DNA of 64,000 nucleotides from Psychrobacter sp. APC 3281 (GCF_030407815.1 NZ_JASDCS010000001.1:124001-188000); one strand, 5' to 3'; positions 43,102 through 54,594 are shown, counted from the stretch's first letter. A program made the numbers and translations. The notes: generated from the letters alone by a model not told the origin.

Positions 43102-46100
43102 ATGTTCACTATTATTCAGTCGCACCGTACCGAAAACCTCGTTGATCAATTGCTTGTACAATACCAGTCCAAGAATCAGCCGGTTTTTGAACCCTTTATT
43201 GTCATTGTGCCATCAATGGTATTGGGCGATTGGTTGGATAAAACTATTGCTAGCCGTGCTGGTATTAGTACCTTGGTGCGTACTAAATTTTGGGGTCAGT
43301 ATCAATGGACGCTGATGCAAGATGTATTAACCCGCCATAATGCATACTTACTGGCGCAAAGCCCTGAAGCGACAACTCTAAATGTACCCGAAGTGGCGGT
43401 GTTATCACCGACAGTAATGCAGTGGCGATTGTTTGGATATTTGACTTATTATCAAGAGTCGATCGTTGCAGATGAAAAGCATCCAGTTCATCCGTTGTTA
43501 GCGTCTTTGATTGATGACCCACAGGCAAGCGCTCAACAAGACAGCTTACAACAGGATAAGGCGCAACAAGATGCTCGTATTTGGCAGCTGGCAAGCGATT
43601 TAGCTAGGGTGTTTAACCGTTATTTGACTCACCGTGAGGATTGGTTGGCATTATGGTCGCACAACGAGCCGTTGAACGTAAGTGAGTTGATAGCGGATAA
43701 AGACGCCTTATCCCTACGCTTTGATAAGTATGCGCGCGGCACGCCTGAGTGGTTGGTCGACCATTATGTTGAGTTAGAAATCGCCCAACGATTCTTGTGG
43801 TCGCATTTGTTTGCCGATGTCCATCTACACCGTGTAGCACTAGAGCGTGCGTTCTGGTCAGCTTTAAAAGGCAACAAGGCGAATGAGCGTGATCAGTTAC
43901 CCAAAGTATTGCGTATATTTACTATTCAGCAACTGCCACAGACCGAGCTCGACTCTCTACAGAGTCTGTCGCAATACATGAATATCACGCTATTGCATTA
44001 CAATCCATCAAAGCTGTTTTGGGCAGATATCGTTGATAAATCATGGTTACAACGCCAGCAGATTATCAACCCTGAGAGTGTGTTTTTGCGTGATTATGGT
44101 CACAGCTTGCTATCGCGTTTGGGCAAGCAGTCGCGCGATGCGTTTGCGATGCTTGCCAACTTGTCAGGTAATGAGCAATACGACGATGCGTTAGTCGAAT
44201 GGCAAGATAACTTTGATAATGTGCTCGGTCATTACGATTATGAAAGTATAGATGCTGCTGATGACGCTGTCAGTACTCAAGATACGCAAGGTAACCTAAG
44301 CTTATTAAAACGTTTGCAAAATGACGTATTGATGCTTGATGAGCAATCTACTCAGCAAGCAACGGCTGCTACAGTCTCACAAGCAGTAAGCAAGCAACTA
44401 GAGCCGAGCTTTGATGAAGATAAGCCAGAAACGGCTTGGTATGAAGATGAAGCGTTAGAGAACAAGCGTTTTGAGAAAGACCGTTTTTGGGCAATCTCTT
44501 CCCAAGATAATAGCCTAAGCATTCATTCGTGTCATAGTTTGCAACGCCAGCTTGAAGTGTTGCGTATTATGATTGGCCGTTGGTTGAATGAACCTATCAA
44601 ACTAGGTGAAAAGAAACGCCATATCTCCGACATTGTTGTGCTACTACCTGATGTTGAACGTCATCATGCACTGATTGGCTCTATCTTCGTCAATGGTAAG
44701 GGTCAAGACGGTTTGACTTTGCCTGCTAAAGTGACTGGTGTTGTTGACGCCGATATTCGCCAGTTGTGGGAAGCGATTATCGGTTTTTACAAACTATTGG
44801 GTAGCCATAGTGCCCGTTTTGAAGCAGCTGAAGTCTTAGACTGGTTGATGTTACCGCCCTTGTTTGAAAGCTTTGGACTGACTCATGAGCAAATGAGCCG
44901 TGGCTGTGATTTATTGGTAGAGGCGGGCTTTATTCGCGGTTTTGACGAGCTGCATCTTAAGCAAACTTTAGACAGTAATGACTACGACTATCGCTTCAGC
45001 TTTGCACAGGCACTAGACAGATTAACTTTAGGTCTGGTCATGCCAGAGGCTGAGTTGAGCGACTGCTTATATGATCTAAATGACGATGAATGGCCAAGTA
45101 CAGCTTTACCAGAAATGACCTTGCCGTTACCACAAGTGAGCCTAAATGATGCGTTGATTGTTGAAGCGCTTTGCCGAATTTATACTGGTTTGGTTGCACG
45201 ACGTGATGATCATACACAAAAAATGAAAGCGGAAGACTGGCTCGATCAGATTGAGACACAAGTTATCCATTGCTACTTTGGTGATGTGGATCAAACGCGT
45301 ACCATGCGCGCCATCTACAACGCGATGAATGGCTTTAAATCAAGTCTGCGAGCCAATCGTCACTATAGGCAGTACGCTAGTGGTGATATCGATAACAGAG
45401 AAGTAGAGCAGAGGCTGGCAGGTGTGGAGCAATTGCCACTCAAGCTGAGCTTTATGCTAGACAGTATCGAAAACGAGCTTGAAAGTCAGCAAGTCAGTGC
45501 GGAGCCGACGGGGGTGATTACCTTTGGTCGATTCGGTGCACTAAGAAACGTGCCGTTTGAGCTGGTGGTGATGCTCAATATGGATCTCTCTGAGTTTCCG
45601 GGGCGTGACCGAGATAACCGCTATGATTTGATGAAAGCGACCAATGCACGCCGCGGTGACAGAGTTAGTGAAGATGATGACAACGGTGCATTTTTAGATG
45701 CGCTACTGTGCGCGCGCAGTGCATGCTGGATGTTCTACAACGGCCAAAGCTTGATGGATACCCATGAGCATTTGCCAGCCAACCCAGTGAGCGAGCTATT
45801 GCAGTTTTTGCAAGGCGAGGTGCAATGGCAGGTAAACTCGCTTGAGACATTACCTAAGGATATTGATCCCACCACCGAAAGCCTCAAGCGTTACTTACCT
45901 AAATTGATTAAGCAGTGGTTGGTGACTGAGCATCCTGCATTGCCTTTCCATGAGAGTCTATTTGAGACAGAAATTGAAGGCACTGATGTTTCTGAGCAAG
46001 CGTCTCCTGATATTGTTGACAATGCTAATGCCAACATTAATATCAATGCTCAAGATACCAGTCCTGTCGATATGATTGATGAGCTGGATACTTTATTAAA

Positions 46101-47601
46101 TACAGCCATGCGCAAAACCAAGCTGGCTCAGAAAAAGCAATTTCCGCCTGCGCCGCTTTGGCAAGCGGTGTTTGACACATTAAAAGGTCGAGTATCTAGT
46201 GAGCATAAAGAGTTGGTGGGCTTACCCACGAAGGCGCAGTATGAGTCAATCGCTCAGGTGTTGGGTCAAGGCTTAGGTCAGCTAGGTCAAGTAGACAATC
46301 AAACCTTGTCTGCATTGGTCAAACTATTGGCGCTAGATACAGCTGTTGATGCTACTAGCGATGTCAGTAGCATGACAGAGGTGATCATCCAAAATTTATC
46401 TGATAGCGTATTTAACATCGGAGAGATAGATATTGAAGGGGCATTGGCTTACCAAGTGCGCCATCCTGCCAAAGCATTCTTACGGTCTCAAAAGGTGCAT
46501 GTAGTACAAGGTGAAGAAGCATTGTCGCAACAAGAGCCGCTCTTCTTAGACAGTCTGACTACTTATCAAATCAAAGATCATTTGATTAAACAGTTGGTTA
46601 CTGATGAGAATAAGAAGACTGATAATGATGCAGCGGCTGAAACTACCACTCCAATTCTGATGTATCAAAAAATTATGCCTGCTGGTGTCGCTCGCCAGAC
46701 CACGCTACCCAATCAACAAAAGAAATTACAACAGCAATGTTTAGAGTTTAAAGAGCAGTTGACTGCTAATGGCTTTGACGAAAGCAGTATTCTCAACGAG
46801 AGTAAGGCAGATAGCAGCAGTGTATTACAGCTACTGACGCCAACTGCCGAGCATCCCGTTCAGATAGAGCTAAAAAATATACTGAATAACACTGATAATG
46901 ATTCAAAAGACCAGACAGATATAGAGGGTATAGAAACACTGCTTAAGCTGCTGCCGAAAATCATTAAGATCAAAGGTTCAGTACCAATATTAGCACCCAT
47001 ATCAATTATTCAGGCGGGCGTGCCTTATGCTCAGCAATCACCCAAGCAGTGGTTAAACATATTGCCCAATTCTGCCAGTCCTAGGCATTTACTTAAGTTT
47101 TGGTTGTCACATTTGTATTGGCAAGTGGCTAGACGTACCACTGCCGAGCAAGTAGCCTCAAATAATGGCGTGAGTATTTGGCGTTTTAATAAGCCTAGCT
47201 CACAAGTCAAAAAGTATGACAAAGTGATCGCATTTAAATTAAGCCCGATCGTGTATGAAGATGCAGTCATTGAACTGATAAAATGGGCTGTTTTTGGCAA
47301 ATTAACGGGTCAAGTGCCTATTACATTACTGCCAGAATATGCACTGAATTACCTTGATAAGTATCTAACCGCTGAAGAAGGTGACAGCAACCGCTACTGG
47401 CCAAAACGAGCCGACTTCTCAGACTGGTTAAGACCCAACTACAACTCAGACACGGTATACGATACTTGCTCGCAGCATGCTATTTGGCAGTACGTGCTAC
47501 GTGACCAAGATGCGTTTAAGGCGTTATCATCAGCGTTGACTACATTAGCCCAGCCATTATACGCGCCGATGTTTAGTGCGTTAACTAACTTAGATGGCTA
47601 A
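43102..47601 (+). CDS. recC: Exodeoxyribonuclease V subunit gamma RecC
   Basis: RecC is the Chi-recognising, strand-separating subunit of RecBCD, which repairs double-strand breaks and degrades foreign linear DNA. The ~1499-aa protein begins MFTIIQSHRTENLVDQLL, typical of RecC. It carries the inactive helicase/nuclease-like fold with conserved blocks LHYYNPS-like LLHYNPSKLFWADI near 294-307 and FGRFGALRNVPFELVVMLNMD near 817-837. It is longer than E. coli RecC (1122 aa) through acidic insertions near 970-1010 and 1190-1280. The ATG at 43102 is preferred over the TTG at 43096. It is first in a recC-recB-recD operon. Confidence 0.93.
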   Translation: MFTIIQSHRTENLVDQLLVQYQSKNQPVFEPFIVIVPSMVLGDWLDKTIASRAGISTLVRTKFWGQYQWTLMQDVLTRHNAYLLAQSPEATTLNVPEVAVLSPTVMQWRLFGYLTYYQESIVADEKHPVHPLLASLIDDPQASAQQDSLQQDKAQQDARIWQLASDLARVFNRYLTHREDWLALWSHNEPLNVSELIADKDALSLRFDKYARGTPEWLVDHYVELEIAQRFLWSHLFADVHLHRVALERAFWSALKGNKANERDQLPKVLRIFTIQQLPQTELDSLQSLSQYMNITLLHYNPSKLFWADIVDKSWLQRQQIINPESVFLRDYGHSLLSRLGKQSRDAFAMLANLSGNEQYDDALVEWQDNFDNVLGHYDYESIDAADDAVSTQDTQGNLSLLKRLQNDVLMLDEQSTQQATAATVSQAVSKQLEPSFDEDKPETAWYEDEALENKRFEKDRFWAISSQDNSLSIHSCHSLQRQLEVLRIMIGRWLNEPIKLGEKKRHISDIVVLLPDVERHHALIGSIFVNGKGQDGLTLPAKVTGVVDADIRQLWEAIIGFYKLLGSHSARFEAAEVLDWLMLPPLFESFGLTHEQMSRGCDLLVEAGFIRGFDELHLKQTLDSNDYDYRFSFAQALDRLTLGLVMPEAELSDCLYDLNDDEWPSTALPEMTLPLPQVSLNDALIVEALCRIYTGLVARRDDHTQKMKAEDWLDQIETQVIHCYFGDVDQTRTMRAIYNAMNGFKSSLRANRHYRQYASGDIDNREVEQRLAGVEQLPLKLSFMLDSIENELESQQVSAEPTGVITFGRFGALRNVPFELVVMLNMDLSEFPGRDRDNRYDLMKATNARRGDRVSEDDDNGAFLDALLCARSACWMFYNGQSLMDTHEHLPANPVSELLQFLQGEVQWQVNSLETLPKDIDPTTESLKRYLPKLIKQWLVTEHPALPFHESLFETEIEGTDVSEQASPDIVDNANANININAQDTSPVDMIDELDTLLNTAMRKTKLAQKKQFPPAPLWQAVFDTLKGRVSSEHKELVGLPTKAQYESIAQVLGQGLGQLGQVDNQTLSALVKLLALDTAVDATSDVSSMTEVIIQNLSDSVFNIGEIDIEGALAYQVRHPAKAFLRSQKVHVVQGEEALSQQEPLFLDSLTTYQIKDHLIKQLVTDENKKTDNDAAAETTTPILMYQKIMPAGVARQTTLPNQQKKLQQQCLEFKEQLTANGFDESSILNESKADSSSVLQLLTPTAEHPVQIELKNILNNTDNDSKDQTDIEGIETLLKLLPKIIKIKGSVPILAPISIIQAGVPYAQQSPKQWLNILPNSASPRHLLKFWLSHLYWQVARRTTAEQVASNNGVSIWRFNKPSSQVKKYDKVIAFKLSPIVYEDAVIELIKWAVFGKLTGQVPITLLPEYALNYLDKYLTAEEGDSNRYWPKRADFSDWLRPNYNSDTVYDTCSQHAIWQYVLRDQDAFKALSSALTTLAQPLYAPMFSALTNLDG

Positions 47602-47666
47602 TCATTTAGAATAGTTTCTTTTTGCTATTTTGTTCTAATAAATAATAATTAAAAGTATGCGCCCAT

Positions 47667-50600
47667 ATGACAGACCTTAGCGATCCAACCAATACCATTG
47701 ACTTGTCTACACAACCGAATTTATTTGATGAATATTCAGATGAGCTGCCTTCGTCTGCTGTGTCTGAACGTGAAAATGATGTCATACCGGCAGTTGATGT
47801 TGATCTAACGGGTAAACACCTGATTGAAGCCTCAGCGGGCACGGGTAAGACTTGGACGTTGACCGGTATTGTACTACGCCTACTGATCGAAGCGCGACGT
47901 GCGCCAGAGCAGATCATTGCCACGACTTTTACTCGAGCTGCCGCTGCCGAAATGCGTCAGCGTATCCATGATCGTTTGGTAGATTTTTATCAGTTATTAC
48001 AATGGGTCAATAGCCTAAGTGCTGATACTAGCAATAAAGAGAGTCTCTATCCCAACATACTGCAAGTTATGCCTGAGGGTAATAAAGACGCACAAGCAGG
48101 CAGTAATTCAGACGTAGACGCAAACGTTGAGACAGGCATTGACGATTTAAATCAAGACCTTGCTGCTGATAAGCAAGTGGCGGCTGAGCAACGTAAACAA
48201 GCAAAGAAAGACCGCGAAGATTGGTTGGTTAATCAGGCCAAATATGTGCGTTTAGATGGCATCATGCAAGATCCTATTAACTTGCATCTTGTCGGTTATT
48301 TGCTCGATCACGTGTACAGTTACCCAATGGCAGAAGCTATTAGACGTACCGCATTGGTACTAACTACCCTAGACAAGCTATTTGTAGGTACGCTCGATAG
48401 CTTGGCGCAAAAATGGCTGACGGAGTACAGTAGCGAGACTGGTCACCAGCAGGGCATGGGCATTATTGAAGACAGCAGTATTGAACAAGTTACCGATAGC
48501 ATTGTTCATGATGAGCTGCGTCAGTTTCAGAGCCGTTTGTATTATGAGCAGCCCAAACTTTACGCGCTAATGGATCAGCAAGGTAAGCTGACTGCAGTTG
48601 GCGATCATAAGAAATATGTGACTCGATCGCTTAATTTTATCTCTGCGCCAATTGATGAGATAAGGCATGAGAAAAGCTTTGATTTTGATGCATACGAAAA
48701 GCTAATCAATGAGTTTTCTCAGTTAGATTTAGCAGATATCCAGCCTTATTTAAATCCTGATTATAGAAAGTCTCAAGGGTTTCGTGGTGGTTCTAATTTA
48801 ACCAAACAGTTTGATGCCATTATTGATGTGCATCAAAAGATATCAGAATATCAGCTGACATTTAATAGCTATTTAAATGAGAGCGAGAATAAGATTTTAA
48901 CATCATTGCAAGACGCCAGATATCCAGATGAAGATGGCAAAATCAAGAACTTTAATAAGAATAAAGAAAAAGAGCATCAGACGCTTTTTGAGCTAGAGAC
49001 CATTAGCAAGTTAATGGCTCTCTTAGACATGCTAGACAGTTTAAATCAGCATATTTTGTTGGTATTGGCCAATCTTAACCGTCATATTGTGCTAGCTGTG
49101 CGTAATAGACTACCAGTAATTTTAGAAGAGCGCGGCGAGACGACCTTTAGTTTGCAGATGGTACGCCTAAACCAAGCGCTAACTGGTCGCCAAGGAGATA
49201 AGCTGGCGCGTTATATTCGTCATCATTATCCAGTGGCATTGATTGACGAGTCGCAAGATATCAATGGAGAGCAAGCCATTATGATTGAAAGCATTTATTT
49301 ACCAAAGAATAAGCGTAAACAGTCGGACAATGATAAGCAATCAACCAATAAGAAAACCAATCATGAGTTTCTGCTATTGGTTGGTGATCCCAAACAGGCT
49401 ATTTATGGGTTTCGCGGTGGCGATGTGGCCAACTACAACTATATGAAAGCCCAGTTTGACAAGAGTACGCTTTGGACACTTGATATCAATCGCCGTTCAA
49501 ATGCCGGTGTGATTAACGCATTGAACTGCTGGTTTGGCATGGCTGATGCAGCAACTGCTGAGAATAAGCTGTCGCAGTTAGGTACTGGGATTCATTACCA
49601 ATATATCAAAGCAGCAAAACCGGAATATGAGCTGTCTTGGTTTAATGCGTCAGATAGTCTGGATGATGTGCTGGTGACAGAGGTGCTTTCTGCTCAGCCA
49701 GTGAGCTTATTGCACCTGCCTTATGACAAGGACAAAGAGTTTGATTATGATGAACATGAAATAACAGCTCGCCATATAGCCACTTTGCTTAATAGTGGTC
49801 AGACACTTAAAGGTAAGCCAATTCAGCCGGGTGATATTGGGGTGCTGGCACGTGCCAAAAAAGATCTGAAAAGGGTTGAAGATGAGTTAGTAAAACTTAA
49901 TGTGCCGACCTTGACCACCAGTGATGTCAGTATCTTTGAGACTATCATGGCAGAAGATGTGGCAGCATTACTGAGTGCCATGCTATATCCATATCGTCAT
50001 GACATGATTAATCGGGTATTGACCAGTCACCTATATGGGCTGAGTATTAAAAACATCAAAGCCATGATGACGGACCATGAGTCAGGCGTTACTGAGGGCA
50101 GCAGTACACCAAGCGCCCATTCAAATAAGTCTAATTCGAAAGACCACCCAGCCAATGAAGCTACTGATATTAAAAAGAGCTATCAAGACTTTATTACCTA
50201 TCTAAAAGAAGGGGCACAGCGTTGGCAGCACTTTGGCATCTTATCGGCGCTACATTATTTATTAGATAAAAGCCCTGTGCAGCCGCAAGGCGTTTGGCAA
50301 GCCCTAGCTGCTCATCCAGAAGGCGATCGCCATATCATGGACTTGCGTCATGTGATGGATATCTTGGCGCAGTATGGTTTAGGAATGGGTGAGTATGAGT
50401 TGTTGGCGTGGTTCAGACAGCAGATAGATACAGCACCCAACAGTGATTGGGCTAAGCAATATCCGCTACCGACAGAATCTGGCGTGCAACTGATGACCAT
50501 TCATAAGTCAAAAGGGCTTGAGTTCCCTATTGTCTATGTATTGGGAATGGGTGATGCCAGTAGGAAGTCTGGCAATAAGGAAGACTATGGGCTGTATTTA

Positions 50601-52205
50601 TATAACGCACAACAAGCGCCTTCAGCGCTAGTGCGGCAGCCGATAGAAGTACAGCAGTCGACAGATAATCAATCGGGTAATCAGCGCCGCTTCTCACCAT
50701 TGCAAGGCTCTGCCACGGATGAGGGTTACTATACGGATATCGAGACACAAGAAGGTTTTGATGAGATAAGACGGCTTGGCTATGTGGCATTTACTCGAGC
50801 CAGTGAGCAGCTTTATGTGGTGCTGCGAGATCCGAGTAACAAGACAGGATTTGAGCTAAAGCCAGTGTTCTATTGGTTTGAATCGCCAGAAGCAAAATTT
50901 GAGCTGCCGGATAGGCTCAAAGGTATCGTAGGCATGCTTAGAGGTCATAAGGTTAATGAGTTCTATGACAATAATTACGCAAGCAATGATGCTAACTCAG
51001 CAGGTATAAATGATAATGTTCAGATGACTGCTACCAAGTCAAATGCTCATAAGCCTACGACAGAGGCTATTGAATACGCACCCTTTGCCGAGGTTATGAA
51101 AACCAATTATTTTTATGGCTGGGCCAAGACCAGTTTTACCGCCTTAGCGCGTCAGCTAGATGAATCTACACAAGCAATGGCGATAGTGGATGAGCGTATT
51201 GATGATGCGATAGATATTGATATGACAGAGTCTTCTGTTTCAGACCTTTCTTCACTGAATAGCAAAGAGTCTCTCGAACAAGACAGTGAACTAAGCCTCA
51301 AGGTAGAAGATGATATCCGCTTTACCTTTGTAAAAGGTGCCAATGCCGGTACGTTTTTGCATGAGATATTTGAACAAATAGACTTTAACAATAAAGCCCA
51401 GTGGCCTCAGGTTATTGATAGAGCGATTAGTAGCTATCAGTTGCCGCTGATATATAGCAGTGCGGAACAGCAGAGCCGCAGATCACAAGGCAAAAAACAA
51501 AGAAATAGTGATGGGTTTGATCTTGAGTCAATAGATACAACCAAGCATGAGGCATTAGTTAATTGGATTGAAGAGGTGCTGCATGCGCCACTGTTGGCTT
51601 CCAATCAACCCTTGATTACTCTTGATAAAGGTAAGCGATTTGCCGAGTTAGAGTTCAACATGGGATTGTCAGAGAATTTTAAAGCACAGGATATTAGTAA
51701 GCTTTTTCAACGGTATTTACCTGACGAGACAGATAAACACGTTACTCTAGTGCCACAAAATAAAGCACATCTATATCGTTATTTGCGTGGTGAGATTGAC
51801 TTGGTGTATGAGCATGCTGGCAAGTATTATGTGGTCGATTATAAGAGTAACTTTCTAGGAAATAGCCTAAGCGATTACAATGAAGATACCCTCAAGAAAG
51901 CAATGTCTAAAGCGGGGTACTGGCTACAAGCAGCAATCTATCAGGTAGCATTGCATCGGTTCCTTGCTATGAGAATCAGTGATTATACGGGTAACGAAGA
52001 TAAGTACTTAGGCGCTGTAGAGTACGTGTTTTTACGCGGTGTGTATGATCCTAGTGCTCAGACAGTTACTACATCTGTGTCGCAAGATAAGGTTCAGTCT
52101 AAGCAAGATAGCTTGAGCGATAAAAGTTGCTATGGACTGGTTACTTGGGATATTCCCATCGACTTTATTAAAGGTTTAGATGCCTTGTTTGGCCTGCCGG
52201 ATTAA
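47667..52205 (+). CDS. recB: Exodeoxyribonuclease V subunit beta RecB
   Basis: The 3'-5' helicase and nuclease subunit of RecBCD. The UvrD-type helicase has Walker A EASAGTGKTWTL at 54-65, the Walker B region ALIDESQDIN and GDPKQAIYGFRGGD. The C-terminal nuclease has GEIDLVYE and VVDYKSNFLG (Asp1391, Lys1393), the RecB nuclease signature. At 1512 aa it is about 330 residues longer than the E. coli protein, with low-complexity acidic inserts (about 140-170, 805-840 and 1110-1200). It begins 65 bases after recC. Confidence 0.95.
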   Translation: MTDLSDPTNTIDLSTQPNLFDEYSDELPSSAVSERENDVIPAVDVDLTGKHLIEASAGTGKTWTLTGIVLRLLIEARRAPEQIIATTFTRAAAAEMRQRIHDRLVDFYQLLQWVNSLSADTSNKESLYPNILQVMPEGNKDAQAGSNSDVDANVETGIDDLNQDLAADKQVAAEQRKQAKKDREDWLVNQAKYVRLDGIMQDPINLHLVGYLLDHVYSYPMAEAIRRTALVLTTLDKLFVGTLDSLAQKWLTEYSSETGHQQGMGIIEDSSIEQVTDSIVHDELRQFQSRLYYEQPKLYALMDQQGKLTAVGDHKKYVTRSLNFISAPIDEIRHEKSFDFDAYEKLINEFSQLDLADIQPYLNPDYRKSQGFRGGSNLTKQFDAIIDVHQKISEYQLTFNSYLNESENKILTSLQDARYPDEDGKIKNFNKNKEKEHQTLFELETISKLMALLDMLDSLNQHILLVLANLNRHIVLAVRNRLPVILEERGETTFSLQMVRLNQALTGRQGDKLARYIRHHYPVALIDESQDINGEQAIMIESIYLPKNKRKQSDNDKQSTNKKTNHEFLLLVGDPKQAIYGFRGGDVANYNYMKAQFDKSTLWTLDINRRSNAGVINALNCWFGMADAATAENKLSQLGTGIHYQYIKAAKPEYELSWFNASDSLDDVLVTEVLSAQPVSLLHLPYDKDKEFDYDEHEITARHIATLLNSGQTLKGKPIQPGDIGVLARAKKDLKRVEDELVKLNVPTLTTSDVSIFETIMAEDVAALLSAMLYPYRHDMINRVLTSHLYGLSIKNIKAMMTDHESGVTEGSSTPSAHSNKSNSKDHPANEATDIKKSYQDFITYLKEGAQRWQHFGILSALHYLLDKSPVQPQGVWQALAAHPEGDRHIMDLRHVMDILAQYGLGMGEYELLAWFRQQIDTAPNSDWAKQYPLPTESGVQLMTIHKSKGLEFPIVYVLGMGDASRKSGNKEDYGLYLYNAQQAPSALVRQPIEVQQSTDNQSGNQRRFSPLQGSATDEGYYTDIETQEGFDEIRRLGYVAFTRASEQLYVVLRDPSNKTGFELKPVFYWFESPEAKFELPDRLKGIVGMLRGHKVNEFYDNNYASNDANSAGINDNVQMTATKSNAHKPTTEAIEYAPFAEVMKTNYFYGWAKTSFTALARQLDESTQAMAIVDERIDDAIDIDMTESSVSDLSSLNSKESLEQDSELSLKVEDDIRFTFVKGANAGTFLHEIFEQIDFNNKAQWPQVIDRAISSYQLPLIYSSAEQQSRRSQGKKQRNSDGFDLESIDTTKHEALVNWIEEVLHAPLLASNQPLITLDKGKRFAELEFNMGLSENFKAQDISKLFQRYLPDETDKHVTLVPQNKAHLYRYLRGEIDLVYEHAGKYYVVDYKSNFLGNSLSDYNEDTLKKAMSKAGYWLQAAIYQVALHRFLAMRISDYTGNEDKYLGAVEYVFLRGVYDPSAQTVTTSVSQDKVQSKQDSLSDKSCYGLVTWDIPIDFIKGLDALFGLPD

Positions 52206-52279
52206 TAAACTTTGTATAGCAATTAGATAGATAAAAATTGTTATAGCAGTTAATCAGATTAATAAGAGATAAATATACG

Positions 52280-54502
52280 ATGAGTAATAATAACAATAAA
52301 AGTAAGTCAGCTATCAGCTTACAAGAGAGCTGGGCCAGTAACATCAGCGATTATATTTTGCTGCGTCGTCAACAAACGCAGGTAGCGTATGACGCAATAG
52401 GTGCAAAAACAAACGATGAAAATAGAAGAATCGGTAAGTCAGAAGATAGCGATTTATTTACGGCTCTATTCGTTATTTTAGCGGCTCATTTGGAAGAAGG
52501 GCATACTGTATTAACCATTGATGCAGCCGATCATGAAACGCCGCTACAAGGGCAAATTAATGGTGAGTTGGTCAAACTATATTCATGGCAGCAGAACTTA
52601 CTAGAGATACTGGCAACACCAATTTTTGCGCTGATTGATACTCAGATAAAAACGCAAATAGACACGCAATCAAACACGCAACTAGACGATGACACTACAA
52701 CGGAGACATCGATATTTGTATTACTAGATACTTTGTTTGGTCAGCGAGATTACCTGTGGGCGCAACTAGCACTTAGTAATCATGAAAAAGAGACGTTGAT
52801 CAAACGTTTTGATGCGATAACTACGTTATATCATCGCTTGAAAAATAGCGACTTAAATACTTTCGTTCATTCAATCCATGAGCATGCTTTATTTGCTAAT
52901 GTTAATGTGAACACTGATTGTAATAACTATCAAAATAGCCTAAGTAAAGATAATCAACCAATTATCTATAACAACACTAAGAATAAAGAGACCCAAGGTT
53001 CAAAAATCACATTTTGGCTACACCGCACATGGCAAGCAGAATTTAACTTAGCGCAGCATATCAATCATATTTTGAATCAGCAGATAGTGCCTTTAGACAT
53101 TACCATGCCTGAGAACTTAAATGACCAACAGATATCGGCTATCAATGTGGCGAACAATAATGCATTTAGTATCATTACTGGTGGCCCAGGGACAGGTAAA
53201 ACCTACACCGTTGCTCAATTGGTTATCGCGTTACAACAGGCGACAGAGAGTAGGGGAGATGAGTCTGAACATATTAGGTTTAGTACAGACAGTGCTAGTC
53301 TAGCATTAGCAGCGCCGACGGGTAAGGCTGCCCAACGTATGCAAGAGTCTCTGCAGGCGGCCTTAGATGACGCAAATGTAGAACTACAGCTGCAAGAGGC
53401 AAAAACCATCCATCGTCTACTAGGCATCGGTCGAACGGGTAGACCGCGCTACGATGCCAACAACTCACTCGGTGAAGATATTATCATCGTTGATGAGGCA
53501 TCTATGCTTGGGGTAGAGTTGGCCAATTATCTTGTGAGCGCGGTAAAGCCAGGTGCTAGGCTGATATTATTAGGCGATGCTAATCAGTTAGCAGCCGTCG
53601 ATGCAGGAGCAGTATTGGCTGATCTCTGTCGCATTCCGCTATTGCAACCTATACATGCAGAGCTAACAGAGAGCCGCCGATTTAGCGCCGAGTCAGGTAT
53701 CGGTAAACTGGCCACTCAAATCAATAAAGCAGAGACAGATCTTCAAGCTATTTGGCAATTATTAAGGCAAGACGCTGCTTTGAGTTTCAAATATGTTAAT
53801 ACGTTACAAGCAGAGTCCCTATCAAATAACAAGATAGAAAATAGCCTAAGCAAAGAAAAAATTATTTCAAAAATCTCCAGTAATTACCAATCATACGTAA
53901 ATAAAGTTAGAAATTTACTGAAAAATCCAATAGAAAAATCCGTGCCAGAATCAGTTAAAAATACTACCACTTCGTTAATGGAAGTATTTAATCAATTTAG
54001 AATCCTCACTGCTGGCCATAATGGTGAATGGGGCGACCGCTATATCAATAACTACCTTACTCAATGGTATCTTGCTGAGTTAAAGTTACCATTGGGTCAA
54101 AATATATGGTTCCATGGACGTCCTGTTATGGTGCTACAAAATAATTATGAGCTTGGGCTATTTAATGGGGATATTGGTTTCTGCTTACAAACATCAGATG
54201 AAAGGAGTCAATTAGAGGTATTCTTTGAAAATAAGACACAAGGGATAGCTGTTAATTTGCTAAATGAAGAGGTGATAGCCACCGCGTATGCAATGACTAT
54301 TCATAAGTCACAAGGATCCGAATTTGATCATGTTGCTATTACTTTTGATAATAGTCATGCACGATTACTGAGCAAAGAGCTTATCTATACAGCAGTGACT
54401 CGTGCTAAGAAGCAGGTAACGATATATAGTACCAAGCACGCCTTAGAAAAAGCAGTTCAAACACCAACTGAGCGGCATACTGGTTTGGCATTACAGTTTT
54501 AA
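52280..54502 (+). CDS. recD: Exodeoxyribonuclease V subunit alpha RecD
   Basis: The 5'-3' SF1B helicase subunit of RecBCD. The Walker A is GGPGTGKTYT at 301-310, followed by AAPTGKAAQRMQESL (motif Ia), the DEAS Walker B in IIVDEASMLG, GDANQLAAVDAGAVLAD and the C-terminal YAMTIHKSQGSEFD and YTAVTRAKKQV motifs. At 740 aa it is longer than E. coli RecD (608), with polar Asn/Ser/Lys insertions near 210-240 and 515-560. It is last in the recCBD operon, 74 bases after recB and followed by a terminator. Confidence 0.95.
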   Translation: MSNNNNKSKSAISLQESWASNISDYILLRRQQTQVAYDAIGAKTNDENRRIGKSEDSDLFTALFVILAAHLEEGHTVLTIDAADHETPLQGQINGELVKLYSWQQNLLEILATPIFALIDTQIKTQIDTQSNTQLDDDTTTETSIFVLLDTLFGQRDYLWAQLALSNHEKETLIKRFDAITTLYHRLKNSDLNTFVHSIHEHALFANVNVNTDCNNYQNSLSKDNQPIIYNNTKNKETQGSKITFWLHRTWQAEFNLAQHINHILNQQIVPLDITMPENLNDQQISAINVANNNAFSIITGGPGTGKTYTVAQLVIALQQATESRGDESEHIRFSTDSASLALAAPTGKAAQRMQESLQAALDDANVELQLQEAKTIHRLLGIGRTGRPRYDANNSLGEDIIIVDEASMLGVELANYLVSAVKPGARLILLGDANQLAAVDAGAVLADLCRIPLLQPIHAELTESRRFSAESGIGKLATQINKAETDLQAIWQLLRQDAALSFKYVNTLQAESLSNNKIENSLSKEKIISKISSNYQSYVNKVRNLLKNPIEKSVPESVKNTTTSLMEVFNQFRILTAGHNGEWGDRYINNYLTQWYLAELKLPLGQNIWFHGRPVMVLQNNYELGLFNGDIGFCLQTSDERSQLEVFFENKTQGIAVNLLNEEVIATAYAMTIHKSQGSEFDHVAITFDNSHARLLSKELIYTAVTRAKKQVTIYSTKHALEKAVQTPTERHTGLALQF

Positions 54503-54531
54503 CGATTCATTCAAGTTGTTGTCGGCGCAAT

Positions 54532-54560
54532 AAAAAAGCATCCAAATTGGATGCTTTTTT
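54532..54560. terminator. Bidirectional terminator between recD and hpt
   Basis: The arms aaaaaagcatcca and tggatgctttttt form a perfect 13-bp stem with a three-base loop, with A-run and T-run on both sides. It can end the recCBD transcript on the plus strand and the hpt transcript on the minus strand. Confidence 0.92.
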
Positions 54561-54594
54561 AGGACTTAACTATTTTAATCAATTAAGTCTAGAA